NCBI RefSeq assembly: GCF_027322205.1
Contig: NZ_DAHVHY010000019.1
Coordinates: 1-33,283 of the forward strand
DNA length: 33,283 nucleotides
Direction: 5' to 3'
From: Acidithiobacillus sp.
Lineage (GTDB): Bacteria; Pseudomonadota; Gammaproteobacteria; Acidithiobacillales; Acidithiobacillaceae
The position numbers and the translations under genes were made by a program. The notes under the pieces were generated by a model. It made no database searches and had not been told where the DNA came from. It saw nothing but the letters and a program-made list of their open reading frames with translations. This document shows positions 6,627 through 14,116 of this stretch, piece after piece (within the stretch, counting starts at the first letter, position 1; every line of letters starts with the position of its first letter).

Positions 6627-8588
6627 CTACAAATAAAAGACGCTGGCAAAAACAACGATCAACAATATCCCGATATAAGCGAGATAGGCATTGAGCGAAC
6701 CATTCTGTAAAACTAGACCGATCCGGTCGCTGAGCTGCTGTACCAGGCGTACCATCGGGCGGAATAACCAGGGTCCAAAGACGGGGGCCTGACTGTAATT
6801 AAAGTGCACCTCATGAACGAAATAATGGCGGTCCGTATGGCTTTTTTCGGTATGGGTGCTGGGCCGGTACACAAAGCTGTAAAATTCCCGCAGTGCATTG
6901 GAAAAAGCCAGCGCGGTCACCGCATTTTCCGCCGGTATCCGGCGCAGGCCGTGACCCCATACGGGTACCCGGCGGCGGCCGTGACTGCGCTGGCTCCAGC
7001 CCAGCAAACCCAGGGGAATCAGCGCCAGTACAAGCCCCATGAGCAGTAGCAAAGGTGGCGAAATAAAGGCGAAATGAGGGGTCAATGGCACCAGTATCGG
7101 GCCGCGCACCATGGCGGCCACGGCGGTGGGAACGGCGGGCCAGCCGTCCCGGACCAGCGCCGCTAATGTCCATGGCAGCGCCACGGCATAGGCCAGCACC
7201 AAAAGACCCAGACCCAGAAGCGGCCAGCGGCCCGTGACTTCGGCTGGATTTTCCTCCCGTCCGAGCAGACCGATGCCGAAGACTTTGACCATCGTCGCCA
7301 GGGCAATGGCGGCGGTCAGGGCCAGACCGGCACCGCCCAGCGCCAGGATCACCCGCGCGGCAGAGGAAGTCAGATGGAAATCCTGAAACACGGTTTGAAA
7401 GAGATACCATTCACTGGCAAAGCCCGCCATGGGTGGCATGGCGGCGAGACTCATGGCCCCGAACAGCGCGCCGATGCCCAAGGTCCAAGGGGCGAGGGCC
7501 AGTACCCGACTTTGCGCGATCTGATAATTGCCGCGCACCGCCGCCACCCGGTCGGCGCTCAGCATCATCGCGCCTTTGGCCAGACTATGGCCGCCGAGAT
7601 GAATCAGGCCTACCGTCCAGGCCAGAGTCGTCAGCATGGACAGGCCGTCGGCCCGAAAGAGGGAGGCGGCACCCAGCGCGACCACCGCCAGCCCCGCATT
7701 TTCCGCTGTGGAAAAGGCCAGCAGGCGCCGCCAGTCTTCCTGTTGAAAGGCGTAGAGAATAGCGAGGATGGCGGATACCGTCCCCAGGGACACCAGCAAA
7801 ATGCCCACCCCGGTGGCGGCACCGACCGGCAACCAGTCGAGCATGGCCCGTCCCAGGGCAAAATACGCGACGTTCAGCACAATGCCGGAAAGCAGCGCCC
7901 CCGAAGCACCGCTGCCACTCCCGTAAGCACCCGGATACCATTCATAAAAGGGCAGAATACCGAGTTTGGCGCCGAAGCCGATAATGAACAGGACCGCCAC
8001 CCCGAAGGCCGCCGTGCCATAAGTGGACCAGCTCGCCGCCCAGCCGACAAACTGCGTATCGCTCGCGCCGAGCAGCGCCAGACAGAGCAACAGCGCCACC
8101 GCGCCAATTTCCAGCAGGGCCAGCATATAGAGACTGGCCTGCCCGCCGCGTTGAGTTTCCTGCAGGCCGTCGGCGAGGAGCATGACCGCCCCGCCGAAAC
8201 TCAAAAACTCCCAGGCAATCAGAAAAGAGACACCCTCCTGCAAACCGGCAACGCCGAGACTGCCGAGTAAGGCAACGGCTGCGCCGGCCATCCAGATGGT
8301 GGGGTTTTTGGCGCGACTGGGGGAGAGAAAGGCCGCCAGCGCTGCCAGTCCACCCCAGAACAGCAGCCAGGCCGCAGCGGGCTGGAGTTGCCAGGTCACG
8401 GCAATATCGCCCAGCGACCACAGCGCACCGGTCGCCGAACCGTCCGGCAAGCAGGAGGCGCTGCCAATCAGTGTCGCCAGTGTACCCACAATCAGGGTGA
8501 TCCGCGCCAGCCAGCCCTGCCGCAGCACACCGAGGGCAATGGTCAGAACCAGGAGCAGAGCAGCGATGCAAAAACTATCCAGCACCAT
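6627..8588 (-). CDS. HyfB-like antiporter-type membrane subunit, set A
   Basis: A 653-residue polytopic protein of the HyfB/HycC/NuoL superfamily, last gene of the complete Ehr set. The C-terminal tail after ~570 (FVYRPSTHTEKSHTDRHYF and a final hydrophobic helix) is typical of HyfB/HycC, not NuoM. The TM5-type glutamate (Glu127 in AWEFLSFGG) and the TM7-type lysine (Lys208 in GFGAKLG) are kept. The usual PLHxWLPxAH segment reads PFYEWYPGAY (213-222), so its histidines are lost. The start at 8588 is chosen by homology; it overlaps the preceding gene by 14 bases, and earlier in-frame codons are the shadow of that gene. It may conduct ions by a modified route. Confidence 0.87.
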   Translation of the reverse strand: MVLDSFCIAALLLVLTIALGVLRQGWLARITLIVGTLATLIGSASCLPDGSATGALWSLGDIAVTWQLQPAAAWLLFWGGLAALAAFLSPSRAKNPTIWMAGAAVALLGSLGVAGLQEGVSFLIAWEFLSFGGAVMLLADGLQETQRGGQASLYMLALLEIGAVALLLCLALLGASDTQFVGWAASWSTYGTAAFGVAVLFIIGFGAKLGILPFYEWYPGAYGSGSGASGALLSGIVLNVAYFALGRAMLDWLPVGAATGVGILLVSLGTVSAILAILYAFQQEDWRRLLAFSTAENAGLAVVALGAASLFRADGLSMLTTLAWTVGLIHLGGHSLAKGAMMLSADRVAAVRGNYQIAQSRVLALAPWTLGIGALFGAMSLAAMPPMAGFASEWYLFQTVFQDFHLTSSAARVILALGGAGLALTAAIALATMVKVFGIGLLGREENPAEVTGRWPLLGLGLLVLAYAVALPWTLAALVRDGWPAVPTAVAAMVRGPILVPLTPHFAFISPPLLLLMGLVLALIPLGLLGWSQRSHGRRRVPVWGHGLRRIPAENAVTALAFSNALREFYSFVYRPSTHTEKSHTDRHYFVHEVHFNYSQAPVFGPWLFRPMVRLVQQLSDRIGLVLQNGSLNAYLAYIGILLIVVFASVFYL

Positions 8589-9369
8589 AATGGCCTCCCT
8601 GAACCTGTTGCGGCATCCGTTCCAGCAGCAGGAGCAGCGCATGGATGAGGGCTGCGGGATTGGGCGGGCAGCCCGGCAGCCAGACATCCACCGGCAAAAG
8701 TTCATTCAGTCCATGGCCACCCGCGTAGCCACCGTCCATGGGCGCACCAGAGACCGCGCAGGTGCCCGTCGCGAGCACCAGGCGCGGTTCCGGCATCGCC
8801 TCCCAGGTGGCCAGCAGCGGTTCGCGCATGGGCGCCGTTACCGGACCCGTCACCATGAGTAAATCCGCAAAGCGCGGCGATGGGGTAAAAAATATGCCCA
8901 ACCGATGGAGGTTGTAGAACGGATTGTCGAGGGCGCTGATTTCGGACTCGCAGCCATTGCAGGAGCCCGCATCCACATGACGAATGTGCAGGCTGCGGCG
9001 CAGGCTCCGTGCCACCCGCTTGCCCACTTGCTGTCCTTCGGGGCCATCCAGTGCCGCAGTCCAGATCAGGTCTTCGCGCCGCCGCACGCCGAAGGCCCAG
9101 TCATAAGAGCTGGTCATCGCCCCTTCTGGACAATCCTCCACGCAACGCTGACAGACGATGCAGCGCCCGTAATCGACCACCGCTGTGCCGTTGGCGACGG
9201 TGATAGCGCCCGTGGGGCAGGCGGCGGCGCAAGTATTGCAGTCGCTGCGACAGGCAGCCGGGTCCCAGCGCGGCATGCCCAGCACGCCCTCCTGCCCGTC
9301 GGGACCGCGCTGCGGCCAGCGGGTCGCGGCTTTACCCGCTTTTAATCCTGTCCAGGTCCATACCGGCAT
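8575..9369 (-). CDS. Fused ferredoxin (HyfH/NuoI-like) + NuoB/HyfI-like electron-transfer subunit
   Basis: A 264-residue fusion of two proteins that are normally separate. Residues ~35-85 hold two 4Fe-4S motifs: Cys40/44/47/51 (spacing CxxxCxxCxxxCP, one residue longer than usual at the first step) and Cys70/73/76/80 (classic). Residues ~130-245 are NuoB/HyfI/small-subunit-like with all four ligands of the terminal N2-type cluster: Cys137 and Cys140 (SCNGCESE), Cys204 (TGTCAVSG) and Cys234 (PGCPPNP). It should carry electrons through three 4Fe-4S clusters to the NuoCD-like subunit. Only this set A copy is in the window; set B may have its own beyond the left edge. The start follows the NuoCD-like stop by 9 bases. 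Confidence 0.9.
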   Translation of the reverse strand: MPVWTWTGLKAGKAATRWPQRGPDGQEGVLGMPRWDPAACRSDCNTCAAACPTGAITVANGTAVVDYGRCIVCQRCVEDCPEGAMTSSYDWAFGVRRREDLIWTAALDGPEGQQVGKRVARSLRRSLHIRHVDAGSCNGCESEISALDNPFYNLHRLGIFFTPSPRFADLLMVTGPVTAPMREPLLATWEAMPEPRLVLATGTCAVSGAPMDGGYAGGHGLNELLPVDVWLPGCPPNPAALIHALLLLLERMPQQVQGGHYGAG

Positions 9370-9378
9370 TTTGTCCTC

Positions 9379-10872
9379 CTAACGGTCGCAACCGGCGATG
9401 GTGAGGCCGAAACTGGCCTCATTGATGGCGTAGTCCATCATGTTGGTGCCATGCACCGTGAGCGGGAACACCCGCCAGTTGGAAAATGAGGGTGATTTGA
9501 TCTTCACTCGTTCGAGACGGCCATCGCGGATCCGCACGCTGTAATACAGCGAGCCGCGCGGCGTTTCCGTCCAGCCCAGGCCTTCCTGCTGTCCCTGTGG
9601 CACGGTGTATTCAGCGCGCACCGGACCCGCCTTGAGGCGTCCGGAGGCCTGCATCAGCAGGGCGATAGCCTCGCGCAGGGAATCCGCGCGAACCTCGCTG
9701 CGGGCCATGGCGTCGCCCTTTTCGCGCACCGGCACATTAAAGCGCAGGTGACTGTAGGCGGCGTAGGGATGGTCGCGGCGCAGGTCCCGGTCGAGGCCGG
9801 AGGCACGGGCCACCGGCCCGGTAGCCCCCTGATCAAAGGCGGCTTCCTTCGATAAAATTCCGGTGCCCATCAGGCGGTCGAGATGGCTGGCGGTTTGGTG
9901 CAAGCGGGTCAGATAGGCTTCACCTTCGTCGATGATATTTTCCAGCACACTCGCCAGGTGCTCCGCCTGGAGGTCGCGGCGCAGCCCGCCCACAGTCAGC
10001 AGGCTGCGCAGGAATCGCGACCCGGTCAATTGCGCGGCCACCTGCTTCACCCGTTCTTCCAGCAGAAAACCCGTCGCCGAGCCTACTTTCAGCGTCGTCG
10101 TCTTCGCCAGCAGGCCAAAATAGTGGAAGTGATTGTAGAGGCGCTCCAACTCCGCAAGAATCACCCGCAGCAGTTGTGCCCGCGCGGGTACTTCGATACT
10201 CCAGGCGGACTCCACGGCCTGACAATAGGCCAGGGCATGGCCGACGCTGCCGACGCCCGACACCCGCTCCGCCAGAAAAACGGCCGCCTCGGCACGCTGA
10301 CCGGCAAAGCGTGCTTCCATCCCGCGATGTTTGAAAAACAGCCGGGGATGGTAGTGGAGAATCGCTTCGCCGATGTAAGAGAAGTGAAACTCCCCGGTCT
10401 CTACCACGTCGGCCCGTATTGGCCCCCAATAGAGGTCTTGTACCTGGTCTCCCCGCACTTCCGGCATGGTGGGTGGTGCATACGCACCGCTCAGATGGCC
10501 TTCCGGTCCCTCCCGCCCCAGCGCTGGGCGGGGCAGCGAAAATCCTTCGTGAATCACCAGGGGATAGGGCTCTGGATGCCCCGTAAAGTGCAGACCACCG
10601 AGATCCTGCATCTCCCGCTCATACCAGCCGAGCAGGGGGACGACGGCGGCCAGGGACGGCAAGGTTTCGTCCGTACGCAACTCCAACAGCAGAAAAGGTA
10701 CCCGGTTGCCTTGGCTGATCAGATAGCGCACGACACAGACACCCTCCTCCCAGTCATGCCAGGCCATCTGAAAGCGCATCCCGGCGGCTATGCAGTCGGT
10801 GGCGACCGCCGTGAGCTCCGCTGCCGATATCTGGCGCCGTTCGCAATCGTTATAGGTCATGGCCGCACTCAT
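9379..10872 (-). CDS. NuoCD/HyfG-like large subunit of Ehr complex, set A
   Basis: A 497-residue fusion of a NuoC-type domain (WYEREMQDLGGLHFTGHP at 83-100) with a NuoD/HycE-type large-subunit domain. In hydrogenases the N-terminal NiFe motif is RxCGxC after HRGxE; here HRGME (182-186) is followed by RVSGVGS (203-209), with Ser205 and Gly208 in the cysteine positions. The C-terminal motif DPCxxCxxR reads GLTIAGCDR; its only cysteine (495) is one residue off register. NiFe binding is therefore excluded. The NuoD quinone-loop histidines are not obvious either (GPIRADVVETGEFHF). The start MSAAMTYND overlaps the HyfF stop (ATGA). The reaction is unknown; the architecture fits Ehr complexes. Confidence 0.9.
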   Translation of the reverse strand: MSAAMTYNDCERRQISAAELTAVATDCIAAGMRFQMAWHDWEEGVCVVRYLISQGNRVPFLLLELRTDETLPSLAAVVPLLGWYEREMQDLGGLHFTGHPEPYPLVIHEGFSLPRPALGREGPEGHLSGAYAPPTMPEVRGDQVQDLYWGPIRADVVETGEFHFSYIGEAILHYHPRLFFKHRGMEARFAGQRAEAAVFLAERVSGVGSVGHALAYCQAVESAWSIEVPARAQLLRVILAELERLYNHFHYFGLLAKTTTLKVGSATGFLLEERVKQVAAQLTGSRFLRSLLTVGGLRRDLQAEHLASVLENIIDEGEAYLTRLHQTASHLDRLMGTGILSKEAAFDQGATGPVARASGLDRDLRRDHPYAAYSHLRFNVPVREKGDAMARSEVRADSLREAIALLMQASGRLKAGPVRAEYTVPQGQQEGLGWTETPRGSLYYSVRIRDGRLERVKIKSPSFSNWRVFPLTVHGTNMMDYAINEASFGLTIAGCDR

Positions 10873-12332
10873 GGTTGCACCCGAAAAGCCTGCTGAAAGA
10901 AATGCCACAGTCCTTCCGGCCACCACAGTCCAAGCACCAGAATCGGTACAAAGGCCAGCCACATGGGCAGGGTATTCCAGACGGACAGCCTGAGGGTTGG
11001 GACCGCGCCGGGCTCCGGTTCCGGCCCCCAGATCATGCGCCGGAAGTGGTTCATGAAGGCAATAAAAATAAGGATCAGCAGAGTCGCCATCACCCACACG
11101 GCCCACGGATTGGCGCTCAGGATACCGCCGCGCAGAATCGTGATTTCCGAGAGGAAGAGCCCGAAAGGCGGTGCTCCAGTAATCGCCACAGCCCCCAGCA
11201 GCCAGAGCGCGCCACTGACCGGGTAATAACGCAATACCCGTCGCATCTGGCTCATGGACTTGGTGCCATAGGCGCGCATCATGTTGCCAGCGCCGAAAAA
11301 CATCATGGATTTGGTCAGGGAATGGTTGATCATGTGATACATAGCCCCGGCGAAGGCCAGGGGACCGCCGAAACCGAAGCCGATGGCCAGCACCCCCATG
11401 TGTTCCAGGGAGGAATAGGCGAGCATGCGCTTGGCGCCATCCTGCCGGACGATGAACATTCCGGCGATGAAGAGTGAAATGACGCCCAGCACCAGCAGTG
11501 CCGTATGCCCCATTACGCTATAACCACCGCTATCGACGATGGACAGAAACCGGTAAATGCCGAGCAGGGCGATATTCAGCAATGACCCGGAAAGCATGGC
11601 GGAAACCGGCGCCGGGCCTTCGCTGTGGGCATCGGGCAGCCAGGTGTGCATGGGTGCCAGACCCACCTTGGTGCCGAAGCCCACCAGGGTGAGCAGAAAG
11701 GCGAGAAAGAGCAGCGTCTCCGGCACATGCGGCGCCACTTCCCGCAGATTAGCCCAGGTCAGGGCATAGGTCGGTCCTAAGGTAAAGGTGCCACCCCAGT
11801 AGAAGAGAATGATGCCGAGCAGCGCCAACGCCAGACCCGCGGAAACGATGATCAGATATTTCCACGCCGCCTCGATACATTCTGCCTCGCGCTCGAAGCC
11901 CACCAGAAAGGCACTGACGATGGTGGTGAAGTCGATGGCAATCCAGAAAATGCCGGGGTTATTCATCAGCGGCGCGATCAGCATGGTCAGGGCAAAACTC
12001 GCCTGCAAGGCATAATACTTATGGAGCCGGGGTTTTTCTTCCGGCAGCAGGCGCATGTAGCCAATGGCATAAATGGATGCCAGCAGATAGACCAGACCTA
12101 CGCAAAACAGTACCCAGGCCCCCAGCGGGGTGAGCAGGATCAACTGGGCGCCGGTCACCAGCGTCTTGTCGGGCACCGCCACCAGCATCGTCAGGGTGAG
12201 TCCGAAAACTACGATGGAGTTGCCGAAGTTGATGTACTCCGCCCAGTGTGGACGGCGGATCGCCAGCATCAGCAGGATGGCCACTGCGGGTATGATCCAC
12301 AGTGCTGCGATGAGTGCGTCGAAATTCACCAT
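10869..12332 (-). CDS. HyfF-like antiporter-type proton channel subunit, set A
   Basis: A 487-residue polytopic membrane protein of the HyfF/NuoM/MrpD family. The conserved ion path is present: EREAECIEAAWKYLI (Glu and Lys of the TM5 region), GFGTKVGLAPMHTWLPDAH (TM7 lysine and following histidines), and MYHMINHSLTKSMMFFGAG (His and Lys of the later helices). The start MVNFDALIAALW is chosen because it lies one base after the HyfE stop; upstream codons belong to HyfE in another frame. Set B has a counterpart of nearly equal length at 1284-2765. It is expected to pump or admit protons (or Na+) coupled to electron flow in the peripheral arm. Confidence 0.9.
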   Translation of the reverse strand: MVNFDALIAALWIIPAVAILLMLAIRRPHWAEYINFGNSIVVFGLTLTMLVAVPDKTLVTGAQLILLTPLGAWVLFCVGLVYLLASIYAIGYMRLLPEEKPRLHKYYALQASFALTMLIAPLMNNPGIFWIAIDFTTIVSAFLVGFEREAECIEAAWKYLIIVSAGLALALLGIILFYWGGTFTLGPTYALTWANLREVAPHVPETLLFLAFLLTLVGFGTKVGLAPMHTWLPDAHSEGPAPVSAMLSGSLLNIALLGIYRFLSIVDSGGYSVMGHTALLVLGVISLFIAGMFIVRQDGAKRMLAYSSLEHMGVLAIGFGFGGPLAFAGAMYHMINHSLTKSMMFFGAGNMMRAYGTKSMSQMRRVLRYYPVSGALWLLGAVAITGAPPFGLFLSEITILRGGILSANPWAVWVMATLLILIFIAFMNHFRRMIWGPEPEPGAVPTLRLSVWNTLPMWLAFVPILVLGLWWPEGLWHFFQQAFRVQP

Positions 12333-12333
12333 C

Positions 12334-13014
12334 TCAGCCCACCAGCTTTTGCAGGCCGCGACTGCTGGTGGTTCCGGCGTGTACTTTGAGGAGGCGCACC
12401 AGCATGCCGAAGGCAAAGACAATGATCAGCAGATCGAAGATGATCACCAGCTCCAGGAGGTCCGGCATGCCAGGTACCAGAATCTGCGAGCCGAGAAAAA
12501 TGCCATTCTCAATCACCAGCAGCCCCAGAATATGGCTGATGGCCTCGGAGCGCAGGATCATCATCAAAAAGCCGATGAGCTTGAGGCTGAACATGCAGGT
12601 CAGGGCCAGCACCGCGATATTGTCGGTCAGGTGTAGCGCCACTCCCAGTTGCCTTGCGACTTCATAGGAAAAAATCACCAGCGCCGCGCCGAGGACCATG
12701 CTGGAGGAAGGCTTGAGCAGCGGGGTGAACTCGCGTTGGATATCCAGCCGGTTGACCAGCCGCAGCACCAGATAAGGGAGCATGGTCCCGCGAAAAATCG
12801 CCGTCAGAACAGCGATGAGGTAGAGTTCCGGATAATGCCCGTAATAGCCGATGGAGGCGGAAATGGCCGCGATGGTCCAGGATTCCGCCGCAAAAGCATA
12901 AACATGATTCTTCAGCCAATGGGATGCCAGCATCACGAAGGACAGCACCAGCGCCAGAATCGCCAGCAGACTGAACAGGGAAGCGGCCAGGGGACCCAGA
13001 TGAAAGATCAGCAT
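12334..13014 (-). CDS. HyfE-like membrane subunit, set A
   Basis: A 226-residue, strongly hydrophobic HyfE/hydrogenase-4 component E homologue. The second half is NuoK-like, with the membrane glutamate in ILGLLVIENGIFLGS, and the N-terminal half adds helices not found in NuoK. The ribosome site AGGAGGG overlaps the TAG stop of the HyfC-like gene (TTTAGGAGGGTGCG, then ATG), a compact coupling signal that fixes the start at 13014. It belongs to the membrane arm of the complete Ehr complex. Residues 70-110 hold a basic loop (FRGTMLPYLVLRLVNRLDI) likely facing the cytoplasm. Confidence 0.88.
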   Translation of the reverse strand: MLIFHLGPLAASLFSLLAILALVLSFVMLASHWLKNHVYAFAAESWTIAAISASIGYYGHYPELYLIAVLTAIFRGTMLPYLVLRLVNRLDIQREFTPLLKPSSSMVLGAALVIFSYEVARQLGVALHLTDNIAVLALTCMFSLKLIGFLMMILRSEAISHILGLLVIENGIFLGSQILVPGMPDLLELVIIFDLLIIVFAFGMLVRLLKVHAGTTSSRGLQKLVG

Positions 13015-13023
13015 CGCACCCTC

Positions 13024-13965
13024 CTAAAGCTGGTCAGCCACGATGGCCAGCACGGCAAAGAGAAAGGACAGCGCCAGCGGCTCCTGATAACGGTAGAAGC
13101 GTAGTCGCGACTGCAGCGTGTCCACGGCCACCATCACCAGCCCCACCGCGCCATATTTGGCCAGTATGATAAGCAAGGCGAGCAGCACCGAACCCAGGCT
13201 GCCCGTCGTGGACAATCCCCACGGAAAGAAAAAGACGTTGAGAAAAATGGTGTAGAGCAAAAACTGCTTCATCCAGCTTGCCCACTTCAGCAGGGCCAGC
13301 AATGGCCCGGAATACTCCAGAATCCGCGCCTCGTCGATCATGTAAATCTCGTAAGGGATGGTGGAGTGGATGGGCAGGCGGTCCGTTTCCACCGTCAGCA
13401 GGATGAAAAAAGCGAAGATCAGAAAGATATGCGCCGGGCTCCAGTAGGCTACCGGATGCTGCGCCAGCAGGTGATTGGCGACGAAGGGCAGCATGGAGTG
13501 ATCGAGAAAAGTGATACCCACGAAGACCAGGATCAGGGTCGGTTCGGCGAGGATGGCGAGCATCACCGCGCGGCTGGAACCCAGTCCACCGAAGGGCTGA
13601 CCCGTATCCAGCCCGGCCAGCAGGATGAAAAAGCCACCAAGGGTCAGGATGAGTCCGCCACCGAGGATATCCCCCATATCGGACAGGGGCAGGGGGAAAT
13701 TGGTCAGCACCGGAATCAGCATCGGCACGATGAGCATGGTGGTAAAAGCCACCACCGGCGCCCAGAAAAACACCCAGGACGCAGATTCCGGTATCAGCAG
13801 AGTTTTGTGGAAAAGTTTCCAGAGATCCCGATAGGGCTGGAAAATGGAAGGACCCTGTCCGCGCTGAACGCGCTCTTCCATGGTGACCATGAAGCCGTGC
13901 AAGAGCGGTGATAACAAAAGCACCGTCAAGACTTGTCCACTCTGCAAGACGATATCGCCGAGCAT
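13024..13965 (-). CDS. HyfC/NuoH-like membrane subunit, set A (first gene of operon)
   Basis: A 313-residue NuoH/HyfC homologue and the first gene of the >14-kb operon. Landmarks: MEERVQRGQGPSIFQPYRD near the N-terminus, GLGSSRAVMLAILAEPTLI in the middle, and the charged loop VETDRLPIHS followed by YEIYMIDEARILEYSG, corresponding to the NuoH loop that meets the peripheral arm. It should anchor the electron-transfer module and form the start of the proton path. A strong purine-rich ribosome site (GGGGAAGG) lies directly before the ATG at 13965, and the leader can fold to cover it (see the leader entry). Similar to, but clearly diverged from, the set B copy at 3435-4397. Confidence 0.9.
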   Translation of the reverse strand: MLGDIVLQSGQVLTVLLLSPLLHGFMVTMEERVQRGQGPSIFQPYRDLWKLFHKTLLIPESASWVFFWAPVVAFTTMLIVPMLIPVLTNFPLPLSDMGDILGGGLILTLGGFFILLAGLDTGQPFGGLGSSRAVMLAILAEPTLILVFVGITFLDHSMLPFVANHLLAQHPVAYWSPAHIFLIFAFFILLTVETDRLPIHSTIPYEIYMIDEARILEYSGPLLALLKWASWMKQFLLYTIFLNVFFFPWGLSTTGSLGSVLLALLIILAKYGAVGLVMVAVDTLQSRLRFYRYQEPLALSFLFAVLAIVADQL

Positions 13966-14080
13966 GCCTTCCCCTTTATATGGTTTCTACAACTCTCTAC
14001 CGCCCGACCTTGCGATCAGGATCAGTAGCAGTCATTAGCCTATAAAGGCGGTTATTGGGTGGACTTCATCACCGCTATGG
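13966..14080 (-). promoter_or_regulatory. Structured 5' leader of the Ehr operon with competing inverted repeats
   Basis: About 115 nt lie between the predicted transcription start and the first ATG. In the plus strand, cctttata (13973-13980) is complementary to tataaagg (14041-14048), and accgcc (13999-14004) to ggcggt (14047-14052). The distal arms share two bases, so the two pairings compete. The 13973-13980 arm touches the ribosome-binding site of the HyfC-like gene. A small local hairpin, gcctATAAaggc (14038-14049), is a third option. The arrangement is like a translational switch, but no known riboswitch class is recognised, and short arms can arise by chance. Confidence 0.4.
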
Positions 14081-14087
14081 TCAGTTC

Positions 14088-14116
14088 ATGGTAGTAAGGT
14101 GCGATGATGAGGTCAA
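14088..14116 (-). promoter_or_regulatory. Sigma70-like promoter of the Ehr operon
   Basis: Read on the minus strand: TTGACC (14116-14111), a 17-base spacer, then TACCAT (14093-14088). The -35 box matches five of six consensus bases, the -10 four of six, and spacing is ideal. The -35 overlaps the TGA stop of the upstream glycosyltransferase gene. No other promoter of comparable quality is seen before the first Ehr gene. No sigma54-type GG-N10-GC element, common for group 4 hydrogenase operons, was noticed. Confidence 0.5.

Noticed and set aside
1-13965. Hydrogenase-4 / formate hydrogenlyase operon
   Set aside because: Subunit order matches hyf, but the large subunits have no CxxC nickel ligands and no formate dehydrogenase or hydrogenase maturation gene is present.
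1-14000. Standard respiratory complex I (nuo) operon
   Set aside because: No NuoE, NuoF, NuoG, NuoA or NuoJ; the C and D domains are fused and the HyfE/HyfB-type subunits are not part of nuo.
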